From DATCRE01 sp964235605 (GTDB lineage: Bacteria > Bacteroidota > Bacteroidia > Cytophagales > Cyclobacteriaceae): a DNA stretch of 19,469 bases. The notes beneath the pieces were generated by a model. The model worked only from the letters and a program-made list of their open reading frames with translations. It was not told where the DNA came from and did not search any database. The stretch spans positions 1 through 19,469 of the forward strand of contig CAXSCR010000070.1 in NCBI GenBank assembly GCA_964235605.1, given 5' to 3'. Both the position numbers and the translations under genes were made by a program. Positions 1 through 8,191 of the stretch are shown here, piece by piece (positions within the stretch are counted from its first letter, which is position 1; every line of letters starts with the position of its first letter).

Positions 1-64
1 ACGAAAAAAAATTCAAATTTCTCGTTTAGCACCAAAAAGCTGCAATGTGGGTTAAGATCCTTCC

Positions 65-169
65 TCTTGGTATTATAGCAATGCGTGTGCGGAAACATCA
101 ACTAAGGTGAGTACGTGAGGCCGGAGGCCTCTAAGATATTAGTCACTCGGCAAAGCCAAGCGACTGACG
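65..169 (+). repeat. Left-flank copy of a 105-bp double-hairpin repeat
   Basis: This stretch matches 18461-18567 in the same orientation with a handful of mismatches and one or two small indels. Its first part holds the shared block GCGTGTGCGGAAACATCAAC. Its second part contains two hairpins: GAGGCC/GGCCTC around 117-131 and the GTCACTCGGC...CGACTG element at 142-166. The second hairpin is less perfect here (caaagcc) than in the other three copies. The rest of 1-290 shows no gene that I can support; 170-290 lies downstream of the lanB stop and contains only short open stretches. Confidence 0.85.
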
Positions 170-290
170 TGGTACTGCCCCGGGTTCAAGCAACGTGTAT
201 GAATGCACAATCAGGTGGCTCGCGTACTCAGCCATATATGTAACGCGGTACGCATCGTTTTTGCTAGGGTAGATGTGGTTTCATTCATGG

Positions 291-3200
291 TTATAAACAA
301 TCACTTCTTCTTAATCTCGAGTGATATTGCCGACACATAAAGTCGTAAATAATCATTTCATGTAATCGCTGGCTATGGGGTATGAGTCCGTTTAACAGCA
401 TGTGTACGTGGCTTTGTATTAAAACCTCTAATGATACAGATGAAGTATTATTTTGGTGCAGCAATTTGATTTCGTTCACAGTGATTGCTATCTTTTTTGT
501 TTTGTCACCAAGGATTTTTATTGCAGCAGCAGGCAGAATATTACCTTCACTCAATACCGACTCGATATCTGTCTTGTATTTTCTATACTTTAAATCCATT
601 TGAAATTTGGAGTTTTTAGAAAGGGAAAATTCAGCAGCAAAACTGTTCTTGAGGTCGAGCAGTAATTTTAACTTTTCTTTTGTTGTAAAGCTGAAATTGT
701 TTAAAAGTTCATCAATGGCTTTTATACCCCAAAGCCAACGTAGTTCGTCCCGTTCGTGCCTAATTACCTTTAGCAAGTTCAAAATGGAATCACTATCATG
801 AAAGAAAATTGTTTCAGAAAGATCCATCGTGTATTTTCCATATCGTTCCAACTCGCGTTCATAAGTGGCCATTTCGGTCTTCCACACCTGGCCAGTGTGA
901 AATGATCGTTTAAAAAAACTATTGTGAATTTTAAGGACTACACCGAAATCTTCTTCATTTTTTAAATGATATCTCACACGTAGATTCGTATCAGTATCTT
1001 TGTATCGTACAAAAAACCATGATGTAATTAGTCCATCTTTTAGTAGTTTTTTGGTTAAAAGATTAATGACAGCTGTTAGTACGCTATCCGCCGTTTTTGT
1101 ACCACAATAATATTTAAAATAGAGCCACTCGCTTCCAGGCAGGAAAGTACGGCGCACTTTCTTAGCCGCAGATACAGTTTTGTTGCTACGTTGATTTGAT
1201 GCTGCGGAATCTGATCTCATTACAGACGCAACAAATTGGTTAATATATTTTTTACCATCCGTGTCTATGACAGGTGATTCTGGATCAAAAAGCAATTCCT
1301 TTATAATTACTTTTTCTCTCGTCGCAATGCTTTGAAGGAAACTTTTAACAGTTCGCGTGTTTTCGAAATCAATGAAGAGCTCCTTGTCTGCATCAGCAAG
1401 GACTACATAGCGGGGGAAGTGCCACTTATCCTGGAATGTTTTTATATGCTGTACGAAGTTTTCATGATTTTCGTCAAGAGCTTCCCATTCTTTTTTGATA
1501 AGTTTCCAGGTGGCAAGGTGTAGGATAATGTTATTGTGTGTTACTCTGGGCAGGAATACAAATTCCGGCGTAAGCTCACCCCAATTAAACGTAAAGTTCG
1601 CTACAGTTTCTTGGTGTTGAATGTCACATAAAAATTTATACACTGGAAGTTCACTCAACCCATAATTGTGTGCATTACTAAGTCGGGGTATTATTTCTTT
1701 ATTTAATTTTTTCGAGTAAAGTTTTAAGTAGTTTCCAGATAGAGAAACATACAGATCTTGCAATGGTATCTGATTTTCAACAGGTAGTGAAGATTTTGTC
1801 AGAAAGGGTATCTCATATCTGTAAAATGGTGGATGAATAATAACATTGCCTGTGCGTGACTCGGGCAAATGAACTATTTCCGCATAGACAACATTAGGGT
1901 TATTGTTTTGTTCGGACGCTGCAATATCACAGGCTAAATTTTTAATATCGTTATCAGCATAGGCAAATCGGCCTGCCATTTGGGTTGCGCTTGATCCTCC
2001 AATTCCTTCAATGTATAGCGTATTCGTTTTGAAATCGGTGACTTTGAAAACTATTGAAAAACTTGCAGGAAGCTTGTGTATTAGGGATTCAAACCTTGTG
2101 AGCTCTTCCCATTCTATGTTAACAACATAATTATTATTTAATAAAGCATGTTGAAGCTTTTTGAATAGCCAAGTAGTAACATCATTGAGTATTATATTTT
2201 TTGTTGGTAGATCGGTTAATTGTATATCACTTATGAGTGATGTGCTTCCTGAAATCACTTCAGGATAACCCAGACCATTCTCATCCAAGACTTCAAGAAG
2301 TGGAATTTCTTTGCTCCCGTAGCGTTCATTAAATCTGGATTTAAAATTGTCAAGTTTTGTATGTTCTATTGATGAAAGTTTTGACAAGATTTCGATAGCT
2401 TTCAGCAGGTCTGTTTTTATCTCGTTGGATAAGCTGTTTTTTATTGTTGTTTTAAATAGATCAACCTGAAAAAGTTTATTTTCTTCAAATGGCGCACCGA
2501 AGTTTTTAACCATTTGTACGATTTCTTTATAGTGTTGTACGTGATTATTTTCACGTTGATCTAACTGATTAATTGAATAGTTTATCTTATTAAGATACTC
2601 GACGATTTCTGATGATATGTTACTGCCTTTAATTTTAGATAGTGTCTCCGCCAATTGAGCTGTCAATTGATTGCCAGTGATAGCTGGTTGTAATTCGCTT
2701 ACTAATAATTGATTTTGTACCAAAGCTTTAATAAATACCTGGGCATCATCTTTCGATGTATTGTTATCGGTAATTAACTCAACCAAACTTGAAAGCGTAG
2801 CGCCTTTGTTTGAAGCATTAAGGATTTTTCTCAGTTCCTTCGAATAAGTTACTTCGCTAACAGCATAGTGTCTTTTGTTATTTTTTAGTTCGTACTCTAT
2901 ATAACGCAATTTTCCTGCGGTTTTATAAATACTATTATTGGAAAAGAATACTATTGCGTTATTAATTAATGGTACGGTTCTTAAATGATCGATGAGTTTT
3001 AAATGATAGTCCATATCCAAACGCGTAAATCGCTTTTTGCCGCTGAATATTAGTTCTGTTTTCTCATTAAATTCAACCACACTTAATCCTGCAAATAACC
3101 CAAATGGAGTACATCGAAAACATGATCTTGATAGATAATTTAATAACGCCGGAGGCTCAACGTCTGATTTATTAATCTTCCTTAAACTTGTTTCATATAG

Positions 3201-3338
3201 GGAGGGCGAAGCGAGGTATAAAGATTCATTGAATTCTTCCGAAATTTCAATCTCGTCTGCAGATGTCTTGTTTATGAATAGATCAAAACTATTTTTTGGG
3301 GTCCTCAGTATAACCTTGTTATTGATCGTATAATTCAT
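291..3338 (-). CDS. lanB: Full-length class I lanthipeptide dehydratase (LanB), left arm
   Basis: This 1015-residue protein has the two-part LanB architecture. The N-terminal glutamylation region carries the family motif RCTPFGLFAG at residues 75-84, and a second conserved stretch lies around 540-570 (KKLNKEIIPRLSNAH). The C-terminal elimination region, the thiopeptide-type bacteriocin domain (PF14028), begins near residue 733 (FLPGSEWLYFKYY) and ends with SHVHMLLNGL at 976-985. In characterised LanB enzymes, glutamyl-tRNA is used to glutamylate Ser/Thr of a precursor and glutamate is then eliminated to give Dha/Dhb. Many Bacteroidota LanB systems are split into two proteins; this one is fused. 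It lies 75 bp downstream of its presumed precursor gene, behind a stem-loop, and has no LanC of its own. In the last motif the paralog at 9696-12848 has NRL where this protein has NGL. The ATG at 3338 begins at the usual distance from the first conserved region. Confidence 0.93.
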   Translation of the reverse strand: MNYTINNKVILRTPKNSFDLFINKTSADEIEISEEFNESLYLASPSLYETSLRKINKSDVEPPALLNYLSRSCFRCTPFGLFAGLSVVEFNEKTELIFSGKKRFTRLDMDYHLKLIDHLRTVPLINNAIVFFSNNSIYKTAGKLRYIEYELKNNKRHYAVSEVTYSKELRKILNASNKGATLSSLVELITDNNTSKDDAQVFIKALVQNQLLVSELQPAITGNQLTAQLAETLSKIKGSNISSEIVEYLNKINYSINQLDQRENNHVQHYKEIVQMVKNFGAPFEENKLFQVDLFKTTIKNSLSNEIKTDLLKAIEILSKLSSIEHTKLDNFKSRFNERYGSKEIPLLEVLDENGLGYPEVISGSTSLISDIQLTDLPTKNIILNDVTTWLFKKLQHALLNNNYVVNIEWEELTRFESLIHKLPASFSIVFKVTDFKTNTLYIEGIGGSSATQMAGRFAYADNDIKNLACDIAASEQNNNPNVVYAEIVHLPESRTGNVIIHPPFYRYEIPFLTKSSLPVENQIPLQDLYVSLSGNYLKLYSKKLNKEIIPRLSNAHNYGLSELPVYKFLCDIQHQETVANFTFNWGELTPEFVFLPRVTHNNIILHLATWKLIKKEWEALDENHENFVQHIKTFQDKWHFPRYVVLADADKELFIDFENTRTVKSFLQSIATREKVIIKELLFDPESPVIDTDGKKYINQFVASVMRSDSAASNQRSNKTVSAAKKVRRTFLPGSEWLYFKYYCGTKTADSVLTAVINLLTKKLLKDGLITSWFFVRYKDTDTNLRVRYHLKNEEDFGVVLKIHNSFFKRSFHTGQVWKTEMATYERELERYGKYTMDLSETIFFHDSDSILNLLKVIRHERDELRWLWGIKAIDELLNNFSFTTKEKLKLLLDLKNSFAAEFSLSKNSKFQMDLKYRKYKTDIESVLSEGNILPAAAIKILGDKTKKIAITVNEIKLLHQNNTSSVSLEVLIQSHVHMLLNGLIPHSQRLHEMIIYDFMCRQYHSRLRRSDCL

Positions 3339-3360
3339 GCCTTGCGCGATTCTGTGATGT

Positions 3361-3388
3361 AAAAAGGACTGCCTGGAATGACAGTCCT
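3361..3388 (-). terminator. Stem-loop with U-tract between precursor gene and lanB
   Basis: Read on the minus strand, AGGACTG (3388-3382) pairs with CAGTCCT (3371-3365) around a 10-nt loop and runs into a short T-tract (3365-3361). It sits 25 bp after the precursor stop and 22 bp before the lanB start. The structure is that of an intrinsic terminator; because lanB follows in the same direction without an obvious new promoter, it probably terminates only part of the transcripts. Confidence 0.75.
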
Positions 3389-3413
3389 CTTTATTATTGA
3401 CATGGTTTATTGT

Positions 3414-3560
3414 TTACTTAGCCTTTCCACCACCGCCATTCAAGGGCGTTAATGGCTTGGTTCCAACGGCATCGTCACCGCCTAATACTTTAGTTAATTG
3501 GCTTTCTGTTAACTTCTGTACAACAATTTTGTCTAGTGAAAGTGTTTTCTTCTTTTTCAT
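3414..3560 (-). CDS. lanA: Double-glycine RiPP precursor peptide lacking Cys in its core
   Basis: A 48-residue peptide is encoded immediately upstream of the left-arm lanB. The basic start MKKKK is followed by LSLDKIVVQKL and LTKVLGG, the leader style of Bacteroidota class I lanthipeptide precursors, with a GG at 27-28 as the expected C39 cleavage site. The predicted core is 20 residues: DDAVGTKPLTPLNGGGGKAK. It has two Thr (34 and 38) but no Ser and no Cys, so it can be dehydrated but cannot form an internal lanthionine. The C-terminus is glycine-rich and basic. A perfect -7-like box lies 24 bp upstream of the ATG. I am confident of the gene from leader, position and promoter; the modified product is unknown. 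It could be a dehydrated linear peptide, a partner for another peptide, or a decayed precursor. Confidence 0.82.
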   Translation of the reverse strand: MKKKKTLSLDKIVVQKLTESQLTKVLGGDDAVGTKPLTPLNGGGGKAK

Positions 3561-3583
3561 GGTTATGGGGAGTATATTTTGCT

Positions 3584-3591
3584 CAAAGATA
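3584..3591 (-). promoter_or_regulatory. Bacteroidota -7 box TATCTTTG for the left-arm precursor
   Basis: On the minus strand TATCTTTG matches the TAnnTTTG -7 consensus of Bacteroidota housekeeping promoters exactly. It would place transcription start about 10 bases before the precursor ATG, giving a very short 5' leader. I do not see a convincing TTTG -33 box at the right spacing, so the call rests on the -7 box and the position. Confidence 0.5.
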
Positions 3592-3650
3592 TTAATTTAT
3601 AACGACAGTAAAAATTTTATTGTAGGTTTAAAGTTGGAAACATAATTGTG

Positions 3651-3678
3651 TTGTATTTACGGGTGCAGATTTATTTTG
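3651..3678 (+). promoter_or_regulatory. Possible promoter of the kinase-regulator-peptidase operon
   Basis: A TTG at 3651-3653 is followed, 17 bases later, by TTATTTTG at 3671-3678, one mismatch from TAnnTTTG. It lies about 60 bp before the kinase ATG, in the 179-bp divergent region shared with the left-arm precursor. The spacing is slightly short and the assignment is weak. Confidence 0.28.
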
Positions 3679-3739
3679 TTATCAATCGATCTACCTTTTT
3701 AAATCATTTTATGGTTCGGGACTCATTGGGTACTTGCAT

Positions 3740-4762
3740 ATGACGCTAAAAAGCAGGTTAGACAGAGAAACCTTTATACGGCATCTAATAGTATGGATAC
3801 TTATAACTGCTTATTTGTGCATTCTTGATCCCATACCAGGAGGGTTATCGGCACAAATTCCGGTTACGGCAATAATTATGGTAAATTACATGCTCGTTTT
3901 TTATCTGGTAAGTCTTTTTATTTTACCACGTTATTGGAAAGTTAATCCCCTTTTGATAGCTGTTGGTGTAATTGTTATCTTTTTGATATTTAACACCGTT
4001 GATTACATTACGTTTTATTACTTCTTACCACAGTTAGGTGGGCCGAATTACTATTTGGATAACACGCTTATCAGCGTAATCTGGCAGAACCTGATTACGT
4101 TTGCATTCCCCCTCGTGCCCGGTATTTCTTACTTTTTTAGTAATTTAAGCATTGCAAAGATTAAGCTTCAAAGCGAACGGGAAAAGATGCTCTTATTGAG
4201 CGAATTGAATTTCTTAAAAAACCAATTTAACTCTCATATAACATTTAATTTTTTAAATTATTGTTATAGCAATGTTCATCAGATTTCAGAGAAAACGGCC
4301 GACGCCATCGAGCTGTTTTCAAATATGCTAAGGTATTCATTGGTAATTCAGCCAGATGAAAAAGTTGTCTTGGAAAAAGAGATAGAATACATCAATAATT
4401 TTATTGAATTGCAAAGGCTGCTTACAGCGCAGGTATATGTTAACTTTAGCTATACTGGTGACTTGAAAAACAACGTCATACTTTCGCGTGTTCTAATTAC
4501 ATTTGTGGAAAATGCATTTAAACATGGTCAGATAAATTCTGTAGATTATCCCATTACAATTTCTCTGATAGAGCATCAATCAAAAGTTAATTTAAGAGTT
4601 TTAAACCAAAAGAATTCTAAGAAGAGTATTTTCAATACCGGTATTGGGCATGGTAACGTGATGCAGATATTGCAATTATATTATCCGGATAAGCACCAAT
4701 TATGCATAAGCGACGATGGAGATAATTATGTTTGTGAGCTCCATTTGGATTTGACGATATGA
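3740..4762 (+). CDS. LytS/YehU-type sensor histidine kinase (PF06580)
   Basis: The first ~140 of 340 residues contain four hydrophobic segments (roughly 14-32, 45-63, 70-90, 110-135) and so form a membrane sensor without a clear extracytoplasmic domain. A short coiled linker (SEREKMLLLSELNFLKNQ) leads to the His_kinase region: FNSHITFNFLN with the likely phospho-acceptor His166, then FVENAFKHG around 255-263, the ATP-binding N box, and NTGIGHGN near 299-306. The usual PHFLFN is SHITFN here, so the acceptor motif is somewhat divergent. The ATG at 3740 is preferred over a TTG two codons upstream. Its stop overlaps the next gene by four bases (ATGA), a sign of translational coupling to its response regulator. 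In this setting it is a natural sensor for cluster induction; the ligand is unknown. Confidence 0.9.
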   Translation: MTLKSRLDRETFIRHLIVWILITAYLCILDPIPGGLSAQIPVTAIIMVNYMLVFYLVSLFILPRYWKVNPLLIAVGVIVIFLIFNTVDYITFYYFLPQLGGPNYYLDNTLISVIWQNLITFAFPLVPGISYFFSNLSIAKIKLQSEREKMLLLSELNFLKNQFNSHITFNFLNYCYSNVHQISEKTADAIELFSNMLRYSLVIQPDEKVVLEKEIEYINNFIELQRLLTAQVYVNFSYTGDLKNNVILSRVLITFVENAFKHGQINSVDYPITISLIEHQSKVNLRVLNQKNSKKSIFNTGIGHGNVMQILQLYYPDKHQLCISDDGDNYVCELHLDLTI

Positions 4763-5475
4763 AACAGATAACATGTATGATTGTTGATGATCAGATTGAG
4801 GCAATCGATCTTATTATCGCGCATGTCAAGCTTATCCCCGGTTTGTCCATTGCTTATACTACCACCAATCCCATTGAGGCTTTGACGTTTCTTGATAGTA
4901 AATCTGTTGATTGTATTTTTTTGGATGTAGATATGCCGCAGTTTACAGGTTTAGAGTTCATCGAGACTCTGAAATCGAAGCAAGGTAACACGATGCCAAA
5001 AATTGTTTTGATAACAGGATACGATCAGTATGCACTTAAAGGATATGATTATGGCGTTTTTGATTACTTGCTTAAACCTGTTAGTTTTAAAAGATTTAAG
5101 GTTGCCATTGACAGACTTGTTTTTGCTTTAGGAGAGATCTCAGAGGTTAGGGATTTTTTCTTCGCCGAAGTGGATGGAAAGAAGATAAGAATAGATTTTA
5201 ATAGCATTTGCTATATTGAAGGAGCAGGTAATTACATTACGATAGTCACTGCGGATAAGAAAGTAACTTGCTACAAGACGTTGGCAGCAATTGAATCGAT
5301 TCTTCCTAAATTTAATTTTATGCGAATACACAAGTCATTTATTATTTCCCTTTCAAGGGTTCAATCTGTACGGGGTAATGACGTTTTTGTAAACGCTGTA
5401 AGCGCGCAGAAGAACATTCCAATAGGTGTAACCTATAAAGAAAGACTTTTGAAAACGTTAGGTATTTCTGAATAA
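4759..5475 (+). CDS. LytTR-family response regulator
   Basis: The protein has 238 residues. An N-terminal receiver has the acidic pair VDD (9-11), the phospho-acceptor Asp56 in CIFLDVDMP, the Thr/Ser switch position in LITGYD and the conserved Lys106 in DYLLKPV. The C-terminal LytTR DNA-binding domain runs from about residue 135 to 232, with the typical ICYIEGAGNYITI and FMRIHKSFIISLSRVQS stretches. LytTR regulators bind direct repeats upstream of their targets; the candidate targets here are the divergent precursor promoter and the 570-bp region before the second precursor. It overlaps the kinase gene by four bases and is 25 bp from the downstream peptidase gene, so the three probably form one operon. 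Confidence 0.95.
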   Translation: MKQITCMIVDDQIEAIDLIIAHVKLIPGLSIAYTTTNPIEALTFLDSKSVDCIFLDVDMPQFTGLEFIETLKSKQGNTMPKIVLITGYDQYALKGYDYGVFDYLLKPVSFKRFKVAIDRLVFALGEISEVRDFFFAEVDGKKIRIDFNSICYIEGAGNYITIVTADKKVTCYKTLAAIESILPKFNFMRIHKSFIISLSRVQSVRGNDVFVNAVSAQKNIPIGVTYKERLLKTLGISE

Positions 5476-5500
5476 TCACAAGCCGGTTTTTATTTTGTAT

Positions 5501-7678
5501 ATGAAAAATATTTTTTCTCCAATTCACATATTTATAATGTTATTATTTACCATGAATAGTTGTCATGAAAATAGGAACGAGAATGAATGGACATATCCTT
5601 CGATAACTTCTATGCCCGTAACCGATAATTATTTTGGCAAAGATATAGTCGATGATTATAGGAACATTGAGAATCTTGATAGTGCGGATGTGAAGAAATG
5701 GTTTAAGGCGGAGACAGAATTCGCTAGGGGTGTAATTGGCAGTATTTCCGGAAGAGATTCTTTGAAAAATGAAATTGAAAGTTTTGAGTTCTCAAGTAAC
5801 ATCCGTGCTACAATTCCAAGGGCTGGAGCAAATGGTATATTCTTTACGCGTAGGAATGTTAAGGATAATTCTGTAGCGCTGTTCCACAAGGACGAAAAAG
5901 ACGACGCTACCGTTCAATTGTTCACTACTTCCAGCTTAAAAAATGCAAAAACCAAAACGTACAGTGTTGACTACTACGAACCCTCATTTGACGGAAAATT
6001 TGTGGCAATGGGCGTATCAATGAATGGCGCTGAGATGTCTACCTTATATATATTAGACGTGAGTAAGCGAGCAATACTTTCCGATAGCATTAGTCGTGCA
6101 ATGTATGGCCTCCCAGGATGGCATCCTGATGGGTCTGGCTTCTTCTATAACCAGCTACGCGAAGTAGACGAAAAGGATACTGATAAAATGTATGAGAATT
6201 CATGCGTGAGGTTTCATAAAATCGGAACTGATCCTGAGTCAGACCAGGAAGTATTCTCTAAAAAGCTTAACAAGGAGCTAAACCTTAGTAGTATAGATTT
6301 CCCTTACATATTTACATTTCCTTCATCTAACAAAGTGATGGCGGTGATATATCATGGTAGTATAGATTACTGTATCACTTATTATGCTGATTTGAAAGAT
6401 GTTTTGGAGAAACCTTTAAAGACTGCATGGGTAAACGTCAGTAAAGTTGAAGACAAAGTAACACGTCATGAACTTTTTGAGAACAAGCTTTTTCTGTTAA
6501 ATTTTAAGAACAGCTCGAATGGTGAGTTTGTTAAAATCGACTTAGACAATCCGAAAAAAAATGAAATAATTATTAAGGGCGAGGATTACGTTTTACAAAC
6601 CGTTATCCAGAATAAAAATGCTTTGTATGTTAAGTATCTAAAAAACGGCATTCATGGTTTAATAGAATTAGATCCAACCACACTTAAACAAAGGGATTTA
6701 ACTTTGCCTTTGCAGGGATCGATTACGCTTTCGTCTGATGGCAGAAATTATCTTCATAGCAATTTATTGTACTTGGGAATGGATTCATGGTCGAAAGAAT
6801 ATGGCATATATAAATTTGATAATGGAAAGTTTTCGTTGACAGATATCCGTCCTCAAGGTGAGTTTGGGCAAACATCCTATTTAGTTTCAAAGGAGGTCTT
6901 GGTGGCTTCGCATGACGGAATGTTAGTTCCGCTTTCAATTATATATCACAAGGACGCTAAACTCGATAGTAAAAATCCAACCATTTTAACTGCCTATGGA
7001 TCTTTTGGAATCTCGTTAAATCCTGAATATAGCTATAGCCGATTGGCCTGGCTAAAAAAGGGTGGTGTTTATGCCGTTGCCCATGTCCGGGGAGGCGGCG
7101 AAAAGGGAGATCAATGGTACAGAGATGGAAGTAAAGACAGGAAGTATAATAGCTGGAAGGATTTTATAGCATGTGCAGCGTATCTTATTGAAAATAAATA
7201 TACCTCATCGGACAAATTAGCTGCAATAGGAGAGAGCGCCGGTGCGATTGTTATTGGCAGGGCGATTACTGAAAAGCCAAACCTCTTTAAAGCAGCGGTT
7301 ATTAATGTTGGTGTGCTAAATACAATTCGATTTGAGAATTCGAAGAATAGTCTGGCAACTTCGGAATTTGGTACGGTTAAAGATTCCGCAGATTTTGAAA
7401 ATTTGTATGAGATGGATGTGTATCATCATATAGCGAGGGATTTGCAATACCCTTCTATCTTATTTACAGCAGGAATGAATGATGCCAGAGTAGTGCCATG
7501 GCAGCCAGCCAAGGCAGTTGCCAAATTTCAGAGCAGCACAAAAAGCGACAACATAATCCTTTTCAAAGTAACTGACCAAGGACATTTTAGTGATACAGAG
7601 GTTGCAGCAGAATCTGAAACATATTCTTTTCTGTTATGGCAACTTGGTCATCCCGAGTTTAAGTATATAAAAAAATAG
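5501..7678 (+). CDS. S9 prolyl oligopeptidase-family serine peptidase, predicted lipoprotein
   Basis: Counting from the ATG at 5501, the protein has 725 residues. It begins with a short signal sequence and a lipobox-like LFTMNSC, giving acylated Cys21. A beta-propeller-like region spans about 60-430 and the alpha/beta-hydrolase catalytic domain follows from about 450. Catalytic residues expected for S9A are visible: Ser579 in GESAGA, Asp661 in TAGMNDARV and His695 in DQGHFSD. The nearby VRGGGEKGDQWYRDG block is also typical. The nucleophile elbow is GESAGA rather than the common GGSNGG. The family cleaves short peptides after Pro (or basic residues in oligopeptidase B). Its location in a lanthipeptide locus suggests trimming, maturation or clearance of the exported peptide; family S9 peptidases serve as leader peptidases in some class III lanthipeptide clusters. 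A TTG two codons upstream is an alternative start but leaves the signal unchanged. Confidence 0.92.
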   Translation: MKNIFSPIHIFIMLLFTMNSCHENRNENEWTYPSITSMPVTDNYFGKDIVDDYRNIENLDSADVKKWFKAETEFARGVIGSISGRDSLKNEIESFEFSSNIRATIPRAGANGIFFTRRNVKDNSVALFHKDEKDDATVQLFTTSSLKNAKTKTYSVDYYEPSFDGKFVAMGVSMNGAEMSTLYILDVSKRAILSDSISRAMYGLPGWHPDGSGFFYNQLREVDEKDTDKMYENSCVRFHKIGTDPESDQEVFSKKLNKELNLSSIDFPYIFTFPSSNKVMAVIYHGSIDYCITYYADLKDVLEKPLKTAWVNVSKVEDKVTRHELFENKLFLLNFKNSSNGEFVKIDLDNPKKNEIIIKGEDYVLQTVIQNKNALYVKYLKNGIHGLIELDPTTLKQRDLTLPLQGSITLSSDGRNYLHSNLLYLGMDSWSKEYGIYKFDNGKFSLTDIRPQGEFGQTSYLVSKEVLVASHDGMLVPLSIIYHKDAKLDSKNPTILTAYGSFGISLNPEYSYSRLAWLKKGGVYAVAHVRGGGEKGDQWYRDGSKDRKYNSWKDFIACAAYLIENKYTSSDKLAAIGESAGAIVIGRAITEKPNLFKAAVINVGVLNTIRFENSKNSLATSEFGTVKDSADFENLYEMDVYHHIARDLQYPSILFTAGMNDARVVPWQPAKAVAKFQSSTKSDNIILFKVTDQGHFSDTEVAAESETYSFLLWQLGHPEFKYIKK

Positions 7679-7708
7679 AGCCTATTGCCAGTATTAACTG
7701 TGTTATTG

Positions 7709-7727
7709 GATATGCGTTAGGCATATC
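7709..7727 (+). promoter_or_regulatory. Hairpin 31 bp after the peptidase stop
   Basis: GATATGC (7709-7715) and GCATATC (7721-7727) are perfectly complementary around a 5-nt loop. There is no T-tract after it, so it is a weak terminator candidate for the kinase operon or a protein-binding dyad. Confidence 0.35.
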
Positions 7728-7931
7728 GCTGGTCATAGCGGCAAGACTCCATCTTATCGTCTGTTTGTCCCTGTCCGGGTCCTGGATTTAAAACTCAGCC
7801 ATTGCTTTTATCACATGGTTCAATATTCTATTGAATCTATTGTCAATTTAACCTTTCACATCGCTGGTTTTCATTCCTAACCCAAAAAGTCATCATGTCA
7901 AGAAAGCTATTGACATTGGTAAATCGCTGGT
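7725..7931 (+). repeat. Three copies of ATCGCTGGT in the regulatory region
   Basis: The 9-mer ATCGCTGGT occurs at 7725-7733, 7860-7868 and 7923-7931, all in the same orientation, separated by 135 and 63 bases. Two copies extend to ATCGCTGGTT. LytTR-type regulators bind direct repeats, but these spacings are much larger than the usual spacing of one helical turn or so, so a link to the regulator at 4759-5475 is speculative. Confidence 0.45.
7895..7916 (+). promoter_or_regulatory. Perfect dyad ATGTCAA-N8-TTGACAT
   Basis: Two perfect 7-bp inverted half-sites (7895-7901 and 7910-7916) are separated by 8 bases, giving the geometry of a dimeric regulator operator about 335 bp before the precursor gene. 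I do not see it repeated upstream of the other precursor. Confidence 0.4.
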
Positions 7932-8173
7932 TCAAATAATATTTTTTATGATTTAATCTTATTTGTAGAGGTTTGGGCTATCAAATTTAAATAAGGTACA
8001 GAATACAAAATCCTCCTCTATAAAATGCCAGAGCACTTTAGTCTTATTAAATCAAAGATCCTCAATTCAAAATCCCCCTTAGGACTTTAGGCGCTCTGGT
8101 CATTTTAAATAATTTAAAAAAAGGAAGATTCGTTATGACAACAGTAATTGTAAGCAATATACTTTAAAGGCAT

Positions 8174-8191
8174 TATGATGGCCATATCATA
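8174..8191 (+). promoter_or_regulatory. Short dyad before the second precursor
   Basis: TATGAT (8174-8179) and ATCATA (8186-8191) form an inverted repeat around GGCCAT, followed by AAAAA. It is 60 bp before the precursor start and may lie in its 5' leader. Confidence 0.3.

Noticed and set aside
170..250. Fragment of a phage tail or RHS gene end (open stretch with AQSGG)
   Set aside because: Only about 15 bp resemble the sequence near 17454 and the frame is short, so a family assignment is not justified.
3397..3645. Plus-strand open frame of 82 codons
   Set aside because: It is antisense to the left-arm precursor; the minus-strand reading has a leader, GG site and promoter, while this one has Pro-rich low-information sequence.
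8136..8168. 10-codon open frame MTTVIVSNIL as a leader peptide
   Set aside because: It has a purine-rich stretch upstream but is too short to support, and its codons show no regulatory amino-acid run.
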